Below are positions 1-9,703 of a stretch of 64,000 nucleotides of DNA, in pieces (position 1 is the stretch's first letter; each line of letters opens with the position of its first letter). The notes under the pieces are model-generated. The model saw only the letters and a list, made by a program, of their open reading frames with translations, had not been told where the DNA came from and made no database searches. Source of the DNA: Trileptium ribeirensis (lineage: Eukaryota > Nematoda > Enoplea > Enoplida > Thoracostomopsidae). The DNA is taken from positions 124,001 through 188,000 of the forward strand of contig JASANE010016008.1 of assembly GCA_030248225.1 (NCBI GenBank), read 5' to 3'. A program made the translations under genes and the position numbers.

Positions 1-160
1 ACTCAGCAGTGTTACGGTGTGTTGCAAGCAGAAAGCTAACAGCGGCCGAATATCGCGCGAACAACATTCATTTCTGGCACGTAATGTATGTAATCTATGA
101 CATCTAAGCTGCCTTGTATTAGCTACCGAAGCAGATTCGGATCTAATTCATATGATATTT

Positions 161-179
161 TTCTGTAGATTTATTTTAG
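161..179 (+). promoter_or_regulatory. Candidate 3' splice or trans-splice acceptors ahead of the SGSM3-like gene
   Basis: Two acceptor-like sequences, ttttctgtag ending at 168 and ttattttag ending at 179, lie 60-70 bases before the start codon. They could end a 5' UTR intron or accept a spliced leader. A run of alternating T and A (about 198-210) lies between them and the ATG. The role is inferred from consensus only. Confidence 0.3.
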
Positions 180-239
180 TCCAAGCCATTATATTTAATA
201 TATATATATAGCTATCTTAATTTATTATTATTATACTAA

Positions 240-2978
240 ATGTCTTCAAAATCGTCTATTAAAAGTCATTTCAAATACAAAGGAGGCAAAGAAGGAAAAC
301 ACGCTGAGACGCTGGGCATTTCGTCGGACGCCGATAGTGACGATGACGATAGTAAACACAAACGCAAAAGCCGGCTCAAGACTGGCAGCGGTGGTTGTGG
401 TTCGGCGCGAGAAGATAGTTTACCAATATCAGCGACCACGTTTATGGCAGGCGCTCGGCATTCAGCGTTTCCCGGTGGCCCGTTTTCGGCCCTGCCCGCG
501 GCGATGTGTCCTCATGACATGCTAGCGACGATACAACGAATTGAGGCAAGTGCTGGTCAGCCCGAGTATCGTTTTGACGAATTCGGATTTAAAGTTGAAG
601 CCGAGGATGGTCCTGAAGAAAGATCGTCGAAAATATTGTCGATTCCGTTTGTGGAGGACCCGAGTCATAGGCTAGCCTGGATTGCTCATCTAGAATTTAC
701 GCATAATCAAGTTGTGGAAGAGTTGACGTGGGCTCGGGTCGAACCCCTGTTGCCGCGGTCGGAAAAGCTCGCTGGTATGATACGGTCTCAAGGTGTGCCA
801 CACTCACTGAGGCCATTTATTTGGCCTAGGCTGTGTGGTGCGGTGCTTAAGAGACGGGCAGCTAATTTTTCGTACAAAGAAATTACCAAAGCGGCTGCTG
901 GTGCTGCGACGGAAGGTCGGCTGCCTGCAGCCAAGCAAATCGAGAAAGATCTCTTGCGCACAATGCCCTCGAACGCTTGCTTTATGACTGTGTCTAGTGC
1001 TGGTATTCCTCGACTGAGACGAATTTTAAGAGCAATCGCCTACCTATTTCCGGATATTGGCTACTGTCAAGGCATGGGTGTAATCGTTTGTTGCCTGCTT
1101 TTGGTTATGGATAGCGAGGAAAGCTCATTTTGGATGACGGCTTCACTTATCGAAGATGTTCTTCCAGCATCGTACTATTGCAACTCGCTGATCGGAGTAC
1201 AGGCGGATCAAAAAGTGCTCGCTCAGTTGATGGCAACTATTTTGCCTCCAATTTCAACAAAGCTGGCCGAGCACGACATTGAGCTTTCGCTAATATCGCT
1301 TCATTGGTTTTTGACACTGTTTTCGTCCGTTGTTAATATGAAAATCTTGGTTCGGCTATGGGATGTGTTTTTGTACGAAGGCTCCGTAGCTCTGTTTGAG
1401 TTTACGCTGGGGATGCTTAAAATTCGGGAGCTTGACATTTTGGCAACCGAAAACTCGGCAGCTCTATTCAATCTTCTATCAGATTTGCCAGGGTCGATTG
1501 AAGATGCCGATTACTTATTGGAAACATGTTCAAAGCTATTGTCGTCTAAAACCAGCAACAACAACAATGCGACCACTGGATTATTGTCGGAAGCAATGAT
1601 CCACTCGCAACGAAAGAAGCATTTGGCGTATTTGCTAGCCGATGCTGGAATGCTCATCAACCCCGAAGCTGCTGATCAAACAAATCTTCCAAAGCAAACC
1701 GTACATCGACGCAAGCTTCGACGATCGCAGTCAATTGTGTCTGCAATTTTTCGCGCAGGCGAATCGTCAACAACGTCATGGGATAGCACTGACGACATTC
1801 GACAGAAAAATATACGGCAAACCGAAATTTTAGTCGATTTGAAGGATTCAATTTTGAAAGTAGCTCGACATTTTATGTCTATAGTACCCGTTAATGTTGG
1901 CGCTGCGAGAAGGGCGGAGAATGGCTTTACCGGACGACTGCAAAGTACAACCAGCAGTAATACCAGCGGAAATGCGGATGAGACCTCGGGAAACTCTCCT
2001 GCTCCACACGGCGGACGTGGCAGTAATAAAATTGTGCTAACCGCCGACTATTCACTAGAATCGCACGCGCGCGATCATGAAAATTTTCTAGCCGTCCATG
2101 CGGGAAGATGTCGCCGAGCTAGGGCTCTTTTGGACTTCGAAGCAGCTGACGATGATGAATTGGCGTTTAAGAAAAATGACGTCATTACAATTATTAGTCA
2201 GCGCGATGAACATTGTTGGATTGGCGAGAATGCTAGCGGAACGGCACGCGGATGGTTTCCGGCTAAATTTGTGGAACTCCTCGATGAACGATCAAAATCA
2301 TATTCTGCACTAGGCGATGATGCAGTAAACGAGGTTATTAACGATCTGATCCGAGGCGTGCTTGCTCCAGCGGTAAAGGCAATCTTTGATCATGGTATCA
2401 AACGATCGGCGATCATTGGCGGACCGGTGCATCCGTGGCTGTTTATCGAAGACGTTGCACGGAACGAGGTAGCGAAAGATTTCGACTCCGTGTATTCACG
2501 ACTGGTACTTTGTAGGACATTCCGACTGGATGAGGACGGAAAAGTGCTTACACCCGAAGAGCTGCTCTATAAGGCGGTCCAGCGAATTAATTTTGCTCAC
2601 GACGCTCGGCACGCTCAGATGGACGTCAAGTTTCGATCGTTGCTGTGTTTGGGTCTGGACGAGCAGGTTCTCCATTTGTGGTTTGAACTATTTTGCTCGT
2701 GTGCAACAGTTGTGAAGAAATGGTATCATCGATGGTCGTATATACGAAGTCCGGGCTGGGTTCAAATCAAATGTGAGCTCCGTATTTTGGCACAGTTTGC
2801 GTTCAATCTTAATCCGGATTGGGAGCTGCTTGCCGGAAAAGGACCACTAGCCGAATCAACGAACATCGAAAATAGCAACAACGCTGGTGGACCGGCAGCT
2901 GCAGCGCTGAGTAAGCCGCTGAGAGAAGGAGTCCGCGATATGCTGGTAAAGCATCATTTGTTTAGTTGGGACTTGTAA
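240..2978 (+). CDS. SGSM3: SGSM3-like TBC/SH3/RUN domain protein, 912 aa, single exon
   Basis: The protein is a predicted Rab GTPase-activating protein of the SGSM3 (RUTBC3/CIP85) family, whose members act on small GTPases in membrane traffic. Residues about 185-405 form a TBC domain. It has the arginine-finger motif IxxDxxRT (I234, D237, R240) and the glutamine-finger motif YCQG (Q277), so catalytic residues are present. Residues about 623-684 form an SH3 domain (ALLDF near 628, then CWIGE and GWFPAKFVELL). Residues about 693-865 form a RUN domain. This order is diagnostic of SGSM3. The N-terminal 110 residues are charged and low-complexity (acidic DADSDDDD followed by KHKRKSRLK). At 912 aa it is longer than the roughly 750-aa human protein. 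The first ATG is used. The frame is uninterrupted, which is notable because the other genes here are cut into exons of about 50-420 bases. It may be an ancestral intron loss or an expressed retrocopy. Confidence 0.95.
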   Translation: MSSKSSIKSHFKYKGGKEGKHAETLGISSDADSDDDDSKHKRKSRLKTGSGGCGSAREDSLPISATTFMAGARHSAFPGGPFSALPAAMCPHDMLATIQRIEASAGQPEYRFDEFGFKVEAEDGPEERSSKILSIPFVEDPSHRLAWIAHLEFTHNQVVEELTWARVEPLLPRSEKLAGMIRSQGVPHSLRPFIWPRLCGAVLKRRAANFSYKEITKAAAGAATEGRLPAAKQIEKDLLRTMPSNACFMTVSSAGIPRLRRILRAIAYLFPDIGYCQGMGVIVCCLLLVMDSEESSFWMTASLIEDVLPASYYCNSLIGVQADQKVLAQLMATILPPISTKLAEHDIELSLISLHWFLTLFSSVVNMKILVRLWDVFLYEGSVALFEFTLGMLKIRELDILATENSAALFNLLSDLPGSIEDADYLLETCSKLLSSKTSNNNNATTGLLSEAMIHSQRKKHLAYLLADAGMLINPEAADQTNLPKQTVHRRKLRRSQSIVSAIFRAGESSTTSWDSTDDIRQKNIRQTEILVDLKDSILKVARHFMSIVPVNVGAARRAENGFTGRLQSTTSSNTSGNADETSGNSPAPHGGRGSNKIVLTADYSLESHARDHENFLAVHAGRCRRARALLDFEAADDDELAFKKNDVITIISQRDEHCWIGENASGTARGWFPAKFVELLDERSKSYSALGDDAVNEVINDLIRGVLAPAVKAIFDHGIKRSAIIGGPVHPWLFIEDVARNEVAKDFDSVYSRLVLCRTFRLDEDGKVLTPEELLYKAVQRINFAHDARHAQMDVKFRSLLCLGLDEQVLHLWFELFCSCATVVKKWYHRWSYIRSPGWVQIKCELRILAQFAFNLNPDWELLAGKGPLAESTNIENSNNAGGPAAAALSKPLREGVRDMLVKHHLFSWDL

Positions 2979-3829
2979 AAATTTATTGTTCTACGTATAT
3001 GATTAGTGGGTGCTGGTACGGTCAGAAATAATGTGAAAACCTGCTACGATCGCTTGTAGTCTTGTGTCGTGTGTGGACAATCGCGACCATCGAGGCTATA
3101 ACTACAGTTTATGTGAATGACGCTGCCGCAGCCGTTGGTCTTCACATATTGTTGGCCGTAACCAAAAATAATTTTCGGGTGATGTGTCTCTGTGATAGCA
3201 TAATAATAATTATTGTTTAATGGACAATGAGCTACAATGTATCATGGAAGTTTTCTCAAGTATAATTTGAGCGTGTTTGTTTTGTTTATAGGAACTTCAA
3301 AATTGGTCAAAGCTTTTCCATGTTTCGAGCTATGTATTGCCGCATTAGCTGCGGTCGATCGCTGTGTTGTAGTGTTAGCGATTTATGTCGAAAGGCAGGT
3401 TTTTGATGATTTCACCAAAAAATAATTGCTTTTTCTAGGTTGTTTATTCTTCGGCACAAGCATAACAAATTATGTTATACGTTTTTGTTTGTATACATCT
3501 CAATGCGGGAACTATATATATACGGTATTATGTAGGTTATGCTAAGACTTTGTGAGCATTATTGGCCAAACTTTCGGCAGTCGAATTTTCATAAAGCAAT
3601 AAAAAACGCCCTAATGTAAACATTTCGGTATGTATGAGGAAAGAATGGACGGATTTGAACTAGAAATTGTAACAGTTTAAAATTGGGGCGAATTGAAATG
3701 GAAATGAGGATCAGATCGTGTTGAGAGCCATTAATTCAGGCATCTAATAAATACAACAATAATAAATTGATCTCGTATAAAAATAACTGCCTCACAAATT
3801 GTTAACATTTATAATAATAATAATTATAC
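2979..3829 (+). other. 3' flank of the SGSM3-like gene with candidate polyadenylation signal
   Basis: No gene is seen here. An AATAAA hexamer at 3598-3603, followed by an A run, is a plausible poly(A) signal and would give a 3' UTR of about 620 bases. A second AATAAA lies near 3745. No genomic poly(A) tail follows the stop codon, so this region gives no support for a recent retrocopy. Confidence 0.4.
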
Positions 3830-3986
3830 TACAGAACGCGCCAGAAGTGACCTGTCACATTTCGAGTGAACGAGTGGCTCGCTCGGGATTTCGAAACTAT
3901 TTAAATTAATAGTAAATTCTATTTTTAGAACAAATTTATTTTGAGCGATTCTCGAGCGAGTGACAGGCATTTTTACGGGTACTGTA
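3830..3986. mobile_element. TA-flanked MITE, family 1 (TACAG...CTGTA)
   Basis: The 157-bp element starts TACAGAACGCGCCAG and ends ACGGGTACTGTA. Subterminal inverted blocks (CTGTCAC, CTCGAG/CGCTCG) surround an AT-rich centre. Ends of CAGT type on a TA dinucleotide are typical of Tc1/mariner-type non-autonomous elements. Related copies lie at 4877, 16465, 40627 and probably 58357. Confidence 0.65.
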
Positions 3987-4876
3987 GCATTTTGAATTAT
4001 GTCTCCATTAATATCATAATAATATGCTGCTGATAGTATTTGCTTTGCAGTGCAACGAAGTCACCAAAGTTCAGTTGTTTTAGTTTATAGTTCAATCGCT
4101 GTTAATTCTAAATTACATAATTTTTTTCGCTCATGGATACGGAATGCCAAAGCACCTAAAGCACCTTACCTAGTGTCGACTATAGAAATTGTATAGTTTT
4201 ACAAAAAAAAATTGAGATTTTATTGGTCTTTTAGGGGATTCAAAATCAGTCCAACTTTTTTGGATGTGGACTAGGAACAGCACCCGGGTTGATAGTTATA
4301 TGATTTCAGGACGGATTCGAGTAAGGCTCCTTAATATTGTTTGGCTTTGACTAAGCGCATTGAATAATGAACCGTGTCTGCTATGGTGAAATGGTAAATA
4401 TTCGACGTAGGTAAATATTCTGAACGATGTGGAGTCACGGGCTTAGTACGATAAAGCTCTGGCTGAAAACATCCACACATCCTAGCTACTAGTAAGCATT
4501 CCAATTTTTAATAGCCGGTTATCAGGTCAACCCGGTGCGATCTCTAATGTTGTAGACAATGACTTTGTTAATGTTGTTGAATTCAGCCAGAAAATAAAAA
4601 CGGGTTTCTTTCAATCACTTGCCGTAAATTTTAGCCCAACTGTGCGCTAATTTTTTTTACCAAACTGTGCGTGAACATGGCGCATGTATAAATGTATATA
4701 TAAAGTGGGAATTTTCGTTTCATAATGCGTTAAAACTTGAATACAAGCGTAATGACAACGAGACTGTGGAGTTTGCCAGGATGTGTGAGCTGAAATTTGA
4801 TGTGTGTAATTATACTGCTCTCTGGATCTCCTTATGTAGAGTGCAGCATCGTCTATAACGACTGAAGCCAAAAAGC

Positions 4877-5023
4877 TATAGTACTCGCCAGGAAAAAATC
4901 TAGACAGTGACTCACTCAAGATTTTGAAAGAAATTAAAATTAATAATAAAATACTATTTTTGGAACAAAATTTCTTTTGAGCGAGCGTCGAGCAATTGGC
5001 AGTAATTTTTGGCGAGTTCTGTA
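4877..5023. mobile_element. TA-flanked MITE, family 1, second copy
   Basis: The ends TATAGTACTCGCCA and TTTTGGCGAGTTCTGTA are inverted copies of each other with few mismatches. The centre is AT-rich and flanked by GAGCGAGCG-type blocks, as in the copy at 3830. It has no coding capacity. Confidence 0.65.
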
Positions 5024-5442
5024 TACTGTATTATATCTGCAATGACAAGAGTTGCATTTTACTAATAATGTCCGTGTTTATAACGTTGGTTGTACGACTA
5101 CTAAATGCTATGACATATATATGTAGTTTTTGAATGCTAATTTCTGTCTAGTCTGTTTTGTGTCATGTAGTTTTAAGCGTGTCATCGTTTGATGTCATGT
5201 CCCCGTTTTGTCTATGTTGTAGCTTTTGTTTTGTCGTAGTAGTACAACGTACACAAAAGTCTAAATTTTTAAAAGTTTATATATATTTTTTGCGATGTAC
5301 CTGTAATTATATAGTGTCATTTAATATCTATTTTTTAGTATTATAAGTCCCCAAGGGTATCTTGGGACGGTGGTGTTGATCTTGCGTTTTGTATCATTTG
5401 CAGTGATAGTTGCAAGTGATAGACACAAGTAGTCTGGAAAGG
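5024..5442. other. Intergenic AT-rich stretch with a candidate acceptor
   Basis: No gene is recognised. A good acceptor (tatcatttgcag, ending at 5403) is followed 40 bases later by the ATG at 5443. This resembles a trans-spliced 5' end or a 5' UTR exon. Confidence 0.3.
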
Positions 5443-5493
5443 ATGCCACCAGGTCCGATACGGAAACGCTGTTTGCCTTCAGCCGTGTTACGG
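5443..5493 (+). CDS. Candidate first coding exon (17 codons), gene unknown
   Basis: An ATG 40 bases after a strong acceptor opens a 17-codon frame (MPPGPIRKRC..., ending ...SAVLR) that meets a consensus donor GTGAGT at 5494 in phase 0. If unspliced, the frame runs eleven more codons to a stop. I found no convincing downstream partner. The open 45-base stretch at 11078-11122 is compatible in phase but far away. This rests on splice consensus only. Confidence 0.25.
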
Positions 5494-5552
5494 GTGAGTG
5501 CCCTGGAGCAACGTGGCGGTAGTCTCTAATTTATTTGAATATGTTATGAGGC

Positions 5553-5642
5553 TTTATACAACTTTTTGTGTAAGCTTTATACAAATTTTTGTGTAAGCTT
5601 TATACAAATTTTTGTGTAAGCTTTATACAAATTTTTGTGTAA
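5553..5642. repeat. Tandem repeat, 24-bp unit, about 3.7 copies
   Basis: A unit of the form gctttatacaaatttttgtgtaa repeats nearly perfectly. It lies just upstream of the large tandem duplication. Confidence 0.85.
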
Positions 5643-5767
5643 ATATATGTGCATATTGTATAAATATATATTGTAATATATTTGTACAATAATAGGGAGT
5701 AAAGTGGAATCCATGTTCTTGCAAAATTCGGGTTACGGTTGTTGGATGAATTTTGTATTTTGCTATA

Positions 5768-7335
5768 TTTTGCCTGAATATACATAGGTTCCGGTTTCGC
5801 AACTTTTGGATATCTGCATGGTGAAATTTGAAATAAAAGATTTTCGTTTGTAGTTTAAATTGGCCTACAATCCAAACCCTATGTGAACAGCATAAAAACA
5901 AAACAAATTTCTGTCTTTAGACTTCAGTCTAATAGCAAACACTAGCATATTTATGCTTTTTCAAGTACTGTTTAGTCCTGATTTTTATGTTATTGCCCAG
6001 CGGTTAGTACTTAGTAGTTAAATTTTAAAAACCAATTTCGAGTATTTCCCTTTTGTAAAACTGTCTAGCACTAGACATTCGGAGGCGAAAGAAAACGGGC
6101 GACCGTGGTTTGTATGGATTCATCGCCTAATTTCAGGTTCCAAATTGAGTTTTCTGAGATCCTGTGAAAGACACTGATTGGCAAAAATACACCCATGGTA
6201 GTACATTAGGGGAAACATCGCATGGAAATTTTCCGTACATAATATAGTGTGGCTTCTGCTTGTGAAGATAGTGTGCTTCATGGTAAAAATATGGGAACGA
6301 GGGGCCTAATTGTTAAGTGGAGGCATGGAGAAGCGTAAGAAAGTGGCAGAAGGCAAATGTGCGTTTTCAGTTGTTTCCACTATATATACGAGACAATGTT
6401 ACGCATTTTGATCCTGATTTTTTCACAAAGTGCTGTAGGATAACCTTATGGCCGAGAAATTTTGAAAACAGTTAGCCTTGTGGTTTCACTGTGCAGTTTA
6501 ACAAATTTACGGTCACATCCACTAGGATTTTTCTCTAGTTCTTCAGTATGAGTTGTTCGTTATAACCTGATATTGATAAAACTAGGGTCAAACTAGTACT
6601 TCCGAAATCGGGTGATTTCTGCCAATTACGATCATCGGGATCCAGCTTTCCTGAAAAATCTAGAGATCTAAAATAGCCATCAATTTACAATTTATTCAAA
6701 TAATGCCAAAATTTCACGCGTATTTTCTTGGGGAAATTTAGCATTTTTGTAGACACACGGAGAAGTGGTGATGTACCCAATGAACTTTTAAAACAAAGAC
6801 ACCCACTTAGTCGGATAAAGAACGCTATACGCCCCTCGTTGACCACCAACAAACCAGGTACTCTTTTATTCTTCGTTGTATTTTGCTGTATTGGCATTAA
6901 GACCAGGTTCATGTTCCGGCTAAGAATGCCAGTTACACGCTGAATGATAAATACAAATTTGCACATATAAATATATATATGTATATACGTATGTGTAGAT
7001 TATATGTATAACTATATTAATATATGTTTTTATGTATTATATTATGTATTGTCATATAAGATATTTTTTCATTTGGGCCTAGCGGCAGGTGCTTGACGAC
7101 GAAAGACGAAAGGATGTGACAAAAGAGCTGTCCGAAAAGCAACGCTGCGCTGGAATTCGTACCCACGACCTTTTGCCTTTGCACCCGCGAACAGAGGCTA
7201 TACCCACTGAGCTATCTCTGTTCGTTCCACGTTGCAGAAGTCGCAAAAAACGCTATATTCGATAGGCTAGTTTCCCGTTAGCGGACATTTTGTACGAATC
7301 CGGTGTATCTTCAAAATTTGACCATTAAATTTAAA
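5768..7335. repeat. Tandem duplication, copy A (about 1.57 kb)
   Basis: This block is repeated directly in 7336-9140. Shared landmarks, in order, are the ggtt.c.gtttcgcaac start, ACTTCAGTCTAATAGC, a conserved block around 6480-6970, AT-rich DNA, a SINE-like segment on the minus strand and GGTGTATCTTCAAAATTTGACCA. The conserved block contains a 71-codon plus-strand frame (6728-6943, with a hydrophobic TLLFFVVFCCIGI stretch) and a 93-codon minus-strand frame (6685-6966). Both recur in copy B with three residue changes each. High identity could reflect recent duplication rather than selection, so I do not call a gene. Both copies also contain long open runs that match no family I know. Confidence 0.8.
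7045..7230 (-). mobile_element. tRNA-derived SINE-like segment in copy A
   Basis: Read on the minus strand, the segment has a tRNA-like head. TAGCTCAGTGGGTATAGC is a good RNA polymerase III A box. About 50 bases on, GGGTACGAATTCC resembles a B box with one extra base. An unrelated body (CGTCGTCAAGCACCTGCCGC) and the end CTTATATGACAA follow. It is not a functional tRNA gene: no proper acceptor stem can be drawn. Confidence 0.55.
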
Positions 7336-9140
7336 TTTTGCCGGAATATAGGTTCTAGTTTCGCAACTTTTGGACATCTGCATGGTGAAATTTGAAATAA
7401 AAGATTTTCTTTTGTAGTTTAAATTAGTCTACAATCCAAACCCTATGTGAACAGCATAATAACAAAACAAGTTTCTGTGTTTAGACTTCAGTCTAATAGC
7501 AAACACTAGTATGTTTATGAGTTTTTCAAGTATATACTGTTTAGTCATGATTTTTATGTTATTGCCCAGCGGTTCCTACATAGTAGTTAATTTTCACAAA
7601 GCAATTTCGAGTATTAACTTTTGTGAAAACTGTCTAGCACTAGGCAAAAGGAAACGGTCGACCGTGCTTAGTCTGGATTCATCGCCTAATTTGAGGTTCC
7701 AAATTGAGTTTTCTGAGCTTTCATGAAAAGCACTGATTGGCAAAAATACACCCATGGTAGTACAGTAGGGGAAACATCGCCTTTAAATTTTCCGTACGTA
7801 TATAGTGTGGCTTCTCGTTGTGAAGATAGTGTGCTTCCTGTTAAAAAATGTGGGAAAGAGGGGCCTAATTGCTAAGTGGAGGCATGGAGAAGCGTCACAA
7901 AATGGCAAATGCCAAATGTGCGTTTTCAGTTGTTTCCACTATATACGAGACAATGGTACACGCATTTTGATCCAGATTTTTTCACAAAGTGCTGTAGGAT
8001 AACCTTATGGCCGAGAAATTTTGAAAACAGTTAGCTTTGTGGTTTCACTGTGCAGTTTAACAAATTTACGGTCACATCCACTAGGATTTTTCTCTAGTTC
8101 TTCAGTATGAATTGTTCGTTATAACCTGATATTGATAAAACTAGGGTCAAACTAGTACTTCCGAAATCGGGTGATTTCTGCCAATTACGATCATCGGGAT
8201 CCAGCTTTCCTGAAAAATCTAGAGATATAAAATAGCCATCAATTTACAATTTATTCAAATAATGCCAGAATTTCACGCGTATTTTCTTGGGGAAATTTAG
8301 CATTTTTGTAGACCCACGGAGAAGTGGTGATGTACCCAATGAACTTTTAAAACAAAGACACCCACTTAGTCGGATAAAGAACGCTATACGCCCCTCGTTG
8401 ACCACCAACAAACCAGGTACTCTTTTATTCTTCGTTGTATTTTGCTGTATTGGCATTAAGACCATGTTCATGTTCCGGCTAAGAATGCCAGTTACACACT
8501 GAATGATATATACAAATTTGCACATATATTAATATATATACGTATGTGTAGATTATATGTATAAATATTAATATAATGTTTTATTATGTATTATATTTTT
8601 CTGCTTCGACAGCTCTGACCACTAATCCCACGAAACGACAGATCAGCACGCGTGACTTAATAATATATCTTGAGCACTTTTTAAAAATATTTCAATTTTT
8701 GAAATAAGTTGTTTTAAACCTCATTGATATACTTCCGTTTCAAAAGATGAATCTGTTGCAATTAATGATAAAGTGGTAGCAAAATATATATCGGTGTAAT
8801 TCGCGAATGTTTCTGAAAATTTCGTGCCGGGCTTGGTTATAGATTTCTTGAGATTTATTGTGTTGTCATATAAGATATTATTTAATTTGGGTCTGGCGGT
8901 AGGTGCTTGACGACGAAAGACAAAGACAAAGGAACTGGCTGAAAAGCAACGCTGCGCTGGGATACCCACGACCTTCTGCCTCTGAATCCGCGAACAGAGG
9001 CTATACCCGCTGAGATGTCTTTGTTCGACATTGCAGAAGTCGCAAAAACCGCTATGTTCGACAGGGTGATAGGCTAGTTTCTCGTTAGCGGACATTTTGT
9101 ACGAATCTGGTGTATCTTCAAAATTTGACCAATTTTGAGC
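7336..9140. repeat. Tandem duplication, copy B, with an internal insertion
   Basis: This is a direct repeat of 5768-7335. The 6480-6960 equivalent (8030-8520) is nearly identical, including the 71-codon frame at 8287-8502, while the first 300 bases are more diverged. Copy B carries about 270 extra bases (about 8598-8868), placed between the AT-rich stretch and the SINE-like segment. This insertion accounts for the length difference. Confidence 0.8.
8865..9035 (-). mobile_element. tRNA-derived SINE-like segment in copy B
   Basis: This is a second copy of the minus-strand segment at 7045-7230. It has the A-box-like ATCTCAGCGGGTATAGC, a degraded B box (GTGGGTATCCC) and the same body. A chance 154-codon minus-strand frame (8721-9185) runs through it and is not considered a gene. 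Confidence 0.5.
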
Positions 9141-9316
9141 TGGCGCGGTATAACCGAAAAGACCATATTGTTTAGTTTGTATCATTGAACAGGTTGTTGT
9201 GTACCGTAAATGATTCGTATTTGTTTTTGTTATTTCGTGATAATTTCGGCAACATTCCCATTTTGTATATTATATTTATAACTTTAACGTACGGTTGTGT
9301 TGTTCGTTTCTTTTAG

Positions 9317-9703
9317 AGGTCAGAATTTAGGCTCTCTTCTTGGCTTGGCTCGGCGCTAGATCCGAGCCTGCCATGATGTCTGAAGAGCCGAGCCAGAGCC
9401 TAAGATATGTCTGCGAGAAATAGTGGATCCAGAAAGGTTGTGGTTTGCTCATAATAACATTGCTCATCGTCAAGATAACCCTTTAGCAGCTGGAAAATCA
9501 ACTATACGTTGGTCGTTTGTATACAATGTTCTCTTTTGAAACACAAATTTTTCGTATTAGTAGCCTAACGTCCGAGCTGGGATTTTCATAGCAAGTGCCA
9601 AGCCGAGCGAGCAGGGCATGGTTCATGAAGAGCTGAGGCAGAGCCTAAGATTTGGTTGCAAGAGCCGAGCCGGACAAGGCTCACTGAAAGCCGAATCAGA
9701 CCT
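9317..9703. mobile_element. GC-rich inverted-repeat element, about 390 bp
   Basis: The left end AGGTCAGAATTTAGGCTC is matched by the inverted right end (reverse complement AGGTCTGATTCGGCTTTC). GGCTCGGC and GAGCCGAG blocks lie inside each end and recur in the middle. It is probably a non-autonomous DNA transposon. I see no clear target-site duplication. Confidence 0.45.

Noticed and set aside
7141..7230. tRNA gene on the minus strand
   Set aside because: Good A box but the B box is disrupted and no acceptor stem forms. It lies in a repeated SINE-like unit.
8721..9185. 154-aa minus-strand protein
   Set aside because: The frame runs across an insertion, the SINE-like segment and its flank. The matching part of copy A does not keep it open.
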